Source: Halomicrobium katesii DSM 19301
Lineage (GTDB): Archaea > Halobacteriota > Halobacteria > Halobacteriales > Haloarculaceae
NCBI RefSeq assembly: GCF_000379085.1
Contig: NZ_KB905378.1
Coordinates: 2,407,726 to 2,471,725, forward strand
Length of the DNA: 64,000 bases
Reading direction: 5' to 3'
A program made the translations under genes and the position numbers. The notes below the pieces were generated by a model that was given only the letters and a program-made list of their open reading frames with translations, ran no database searches and was not told the origin of the DNA. Each line of letters opens with the position of its first letter. Position 1 is the first letter of the stretch. Of the stretch, positions 62,361 through 64,000 are shown piece after piece.

Positions 62361-63743
62361 ATGAAGCGATTCGTCGATCGGGACAGAGAACTCGACCAAC
62401 TCACAGACTGTTACGAGTCCGAGACGGCAGACTTCGTCGTGATTTACGGTCGCCGCCGTCTCGGGAAGAGCGAGCTCGTCCGCCAGTCCATCGCGGATCG
62501 AGACGACGCCGTCTACTACCAGGCAGTCGAGTCCACGGCACCGAACCAACTCGAACAGTTCGTCGACACCGCAACTGCACAGTTCCCCTCGCTGGGCAAT
62601 GTCCGCCGCGACTGGGAGGTACTTCTCGAAGCGCTTGGCGAGGAAGATGCCATCGTCGTCATCGACGAGTTCCCGTTTCTCATCGAGGAGGACGAATCGT
62701 TGCCTTCCCGGATTCAGCGCGTCTGGGACATGGAATTACAGGAGACGGGGATGACGCTCGTGCTCGTCGGTTCGTCGATTAGTGTGATGGAAGACAAGGT
62801 GCTCTCCGGAAGTGCACCGTTGTACGGTCGCCGGACGGCGACGATCGACCTCAAACCCCTCGACATAACCGACGCACATCAGTTCTTCCCGGAGTACGAC
62901 CCTGAGACCGCCATCACAGCGTGGTCGATCTACGGCGGAACTCCCTACTACCTCCAGACTATCGACCCTGGCCAGTCGCTCGGGACGAACGTCCAGCAGG
63001 CGATTCTCTCAGAGCGAGGACTCCTGTACTCCGAACCTGAATTCTTGCTCCGTACCGAACTCCGACAGCCGAACACGTACTTCAGCATCCTCCGCGCGCT
63101 CGCCCACGGCCGTTGCACCCCGAATGAGATTGCGGGTATGGCCGGCGTGGATTCGGGATCGCTCAGCACGTACCTCCAGAAACTTCGCCGACTCCGCCTC
63201 GTCGAGCGCCATATCCCCGTGACTGAATCGCCGACAGCCTCGAAACGCGGCCGGTATCGAATCGCTGCGCCGCTGTTCCGGTTCTGGTTCCGGTTCGTGT
63301 ACGGCAATCAGGATCAGCTTCACATGCTCGGCGACGACGCGTACGACAAACTCGTTGCACGCGACCTGGCAGATTACGTGAGCCCGTTGTTCGAGCGCCT
63401 CTGCCAGCGAACACTCTGGGACCTTGTAGACCGCCGGTTCCGCGATGTCGGGCAGTGGTGGTTCAAGGAACACGAGCTGGACGTCCTCGGTCTCACCGAC
63501 GATGGACTCGTCGCCGGCGAGTGTAAGTTCACGTCTCAACCCGTCAGCGAAGGTGTACTCGCTGACCTCGAACGAACAACGTCTGAAGTACGGTGGTCAG
63601 AAGGACCGGCAGACGGGGAAACGCTGTACGTCTTGTTCAGTCGTTCCGGGTACACCGACGATCTCGAACGCGTCGCCGATACGCGCGATGACGTGCTCCT
63701 CTTTGAGTTGCCGGATCTGATCACTGCCAGTACCAACCCCTGA
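62361..63743 (+). CDS. Archaeal STAND-type ATPase with DUF234 nuclease-like domain
   Basis: 460 residues from ATG 62361. P-loop ATPase (1-220): FVDRDRELDQL, Walker A YGRRRLGKSELV near 29-40, Walker B AIVVIDEFPFLIEED near 93-107, sensor VLVGSSISVMED. A winged helix follows (GRCTPNEIAGMAGVDSGSLSTY). The C-terminal DUF234 region holds ELDVLGL ... LVAGECKF, the D and E-x-K of a PD-(D/E)XK nuclease. Such ATPases are frequent in archaeal mobile regions and are suspected in defence or toxin functions; none has a settled role. Confidence 0.82.
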   Translation: MKRFVDRDRELDQLTDCYESETADFVVIYGRRRLGKSELVRQSIADRDDAVYYQAVESTAPNQLEQFVDTATAQFPSLGNVRRDWEVLLEALGEEDAIVVIDEFPFLIEEDESLPSRIQRVWDMELQETGMTLVLVGSSISVMEDKVLSGSAPLYGRRTATIDLKPLDITDAHQFFPEYDPETAITAWSIYGGTPYYLQTIDPGQSLGTNVQQAILSERGLLYSEPEFLLRTELRQPNTYFSILRALAHGRCTPNEIAGMAGVDSGSLSTYLQKLRRLRLVERHIPVTESPTASKRGRYRIAAPLFRFWFRFVYGNQDQLHMLGDDAYDKLVARDLADYVSPLFERLCQRTLWDLVDRRFRDVGQWWFKEHELDVLGLTDDGLVAGECKFTSQPVSEGVLADLERTTSEVRWSEGPADGETLYVLFSRSGYTDDLERVADTRDDVLLFELPDLITASTNP

Positions 63744-63898
63744 ACAAAACCTCTGCTGGGTACAGAAATTGACGTATCGGCGAGCGGTCTGGAGGAAACC
63801 GTTTTGTTGATGCTGAAGTCAGAAGTACCTATACATGCCGTCGAAACGCCCCCGAACCCCTGAAGTGGCTGTGTTGAATCGCCATATGGCGTGGGAAT
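63744..63898. other. Gap between the ATPase and the transposase end
   Basis: AT-richer sequence with no open frame. It should contain one terminal inverted repeat of the insertion sequence whose transposase ends at 63899, but with the other end outside the window the repeat cannot be identified. CGCCATATGGCG near 63881 is a perfect palindrome. Confidence 0.4.
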
Positions 63899-64000
63899 TC
63901 ACTGTTTCACGGCCCGCTTAATGTTGTAGACGACACACATTAGGGCAATTTCTCGGAACTCACGAAACCAGGACCGAGCTCGCACGGCAAAGCCGAGCGA
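63899..64000 (-). CDS. C-terminal end of an IS5-like transposase (cut by right edge)
   Basis: The minus strand carries 33 residues to a TGA at 63899-63901: GFAVRARSWFREFREIALMC, then VVYNIKRAVKQ. This is the usual C terminus of haloarchaeal DDE transposases of the IS5 type (RxRSWxREFxEI...VYNI). The catalytic part lies outside the window. It marks an insertion sequence in the island. Confidence 0.65.
   Translation of the reverse strand, partial: SLGFAVRARSWFREFREIALMCVVYNIKRAVKQ

Overview
The window is chromosomal DNA of an extremely halophilic archaeon (class Halobacteria). Evidence: very high GC, strongly acidic proteins, archaeal ribosomal proteins (L7Ae, L24e, L18e, S17e, S28e), archaeal RNA polymerase subunits D, K and N, HalX-type signalling, F420 and archaeal-lipid enzymes, and TATA elements 25-35 bases before many starts, which implies leaderless or short-leader mRNAs. 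The gene set would suit the Haloarcula/Halomicrobium/Halorhabdus group, but no marker seen here fixes the genus. || Layout. 1-6.2 kb: small conserved haloarchaeal genes, GTP cyclohydrolase III, a CBS/zinc-ribbon protein, a GNAT, tRNA-Thr, a HerA-like ATPase and MsrB. 6.2-7.9 kb (minus): rpl7ae-rps28e-rpl24e-ndk. 8.2-13.3 kb: tmcA, small zinc proteins, a chimeric EtfB/GNAT remnant and a ferredoxin. 13.4-29.4 kb (minus): one long translation, transcription and isoprenoid cluster running tRNA-Ser, S13, S4, S11, RpoD, tRNA-Leu, L18e, L13, S9, RpoN, RpoK, enolase, S2, two small membrane proteins, a cytochrome P450, mevalonate kinase, isopentenyl phosphate kinase, an acidic membrane protein, RNase J, prenyl diphosphate synthase, GluRS. 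29.5-38.8 kb: Mrp ATPase, S17e, the four-gene cofD operon, a phosphatase, an HD hydrolase, an amidohydrolase and Usp. 38.8-44.6 kb: biotin ligase and both subunits of a biotin-dependent acyl-CoA carboxylase around an orphan solute-binding protein without signal peptide. 44.9-59.7 kb: redox, DNA-repair, transport, tRNA-modification, tyrS, asd, HalX regulator and geranylgeranyl-reductase-type genes. 59.8-64 kb: a hairpin-rich non-coding stretch, then the distal end of a probable genomic island marked by a tRNA-Glu 3' fragment. The island holds a 393-bp mini-transposon carrying a ribbon-helix-helix reading frame, a Mig-type mismatch glycosylase, a DUF234-type ATPase and a transposase cut by the right edge. 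|| Functional links: birA can biotinylate the carboxylase subunit encoded beside it; mevalonate kinase, isopentenyl phosphate kinase and the prenyl synthase lie in one cluster serving archaeal lipids, with the reductase-type protein at 58.3 kb possibly downstream; GTP cyclohydrolase III and CofD both contribute to F420. || The most unusual signal is a family of about 75-136-bp hairpin elements of form TGA-[TACGG...CCGTA]-TGA. There are two copies identical over 80 bp, one copy nested inside a different 84-bp palindrome, and four places where the left TGA is exactly a gene's stop codon. This looks like a small non-autonomous mobile element that targets TGA and so lands harmlessly at gene ends.
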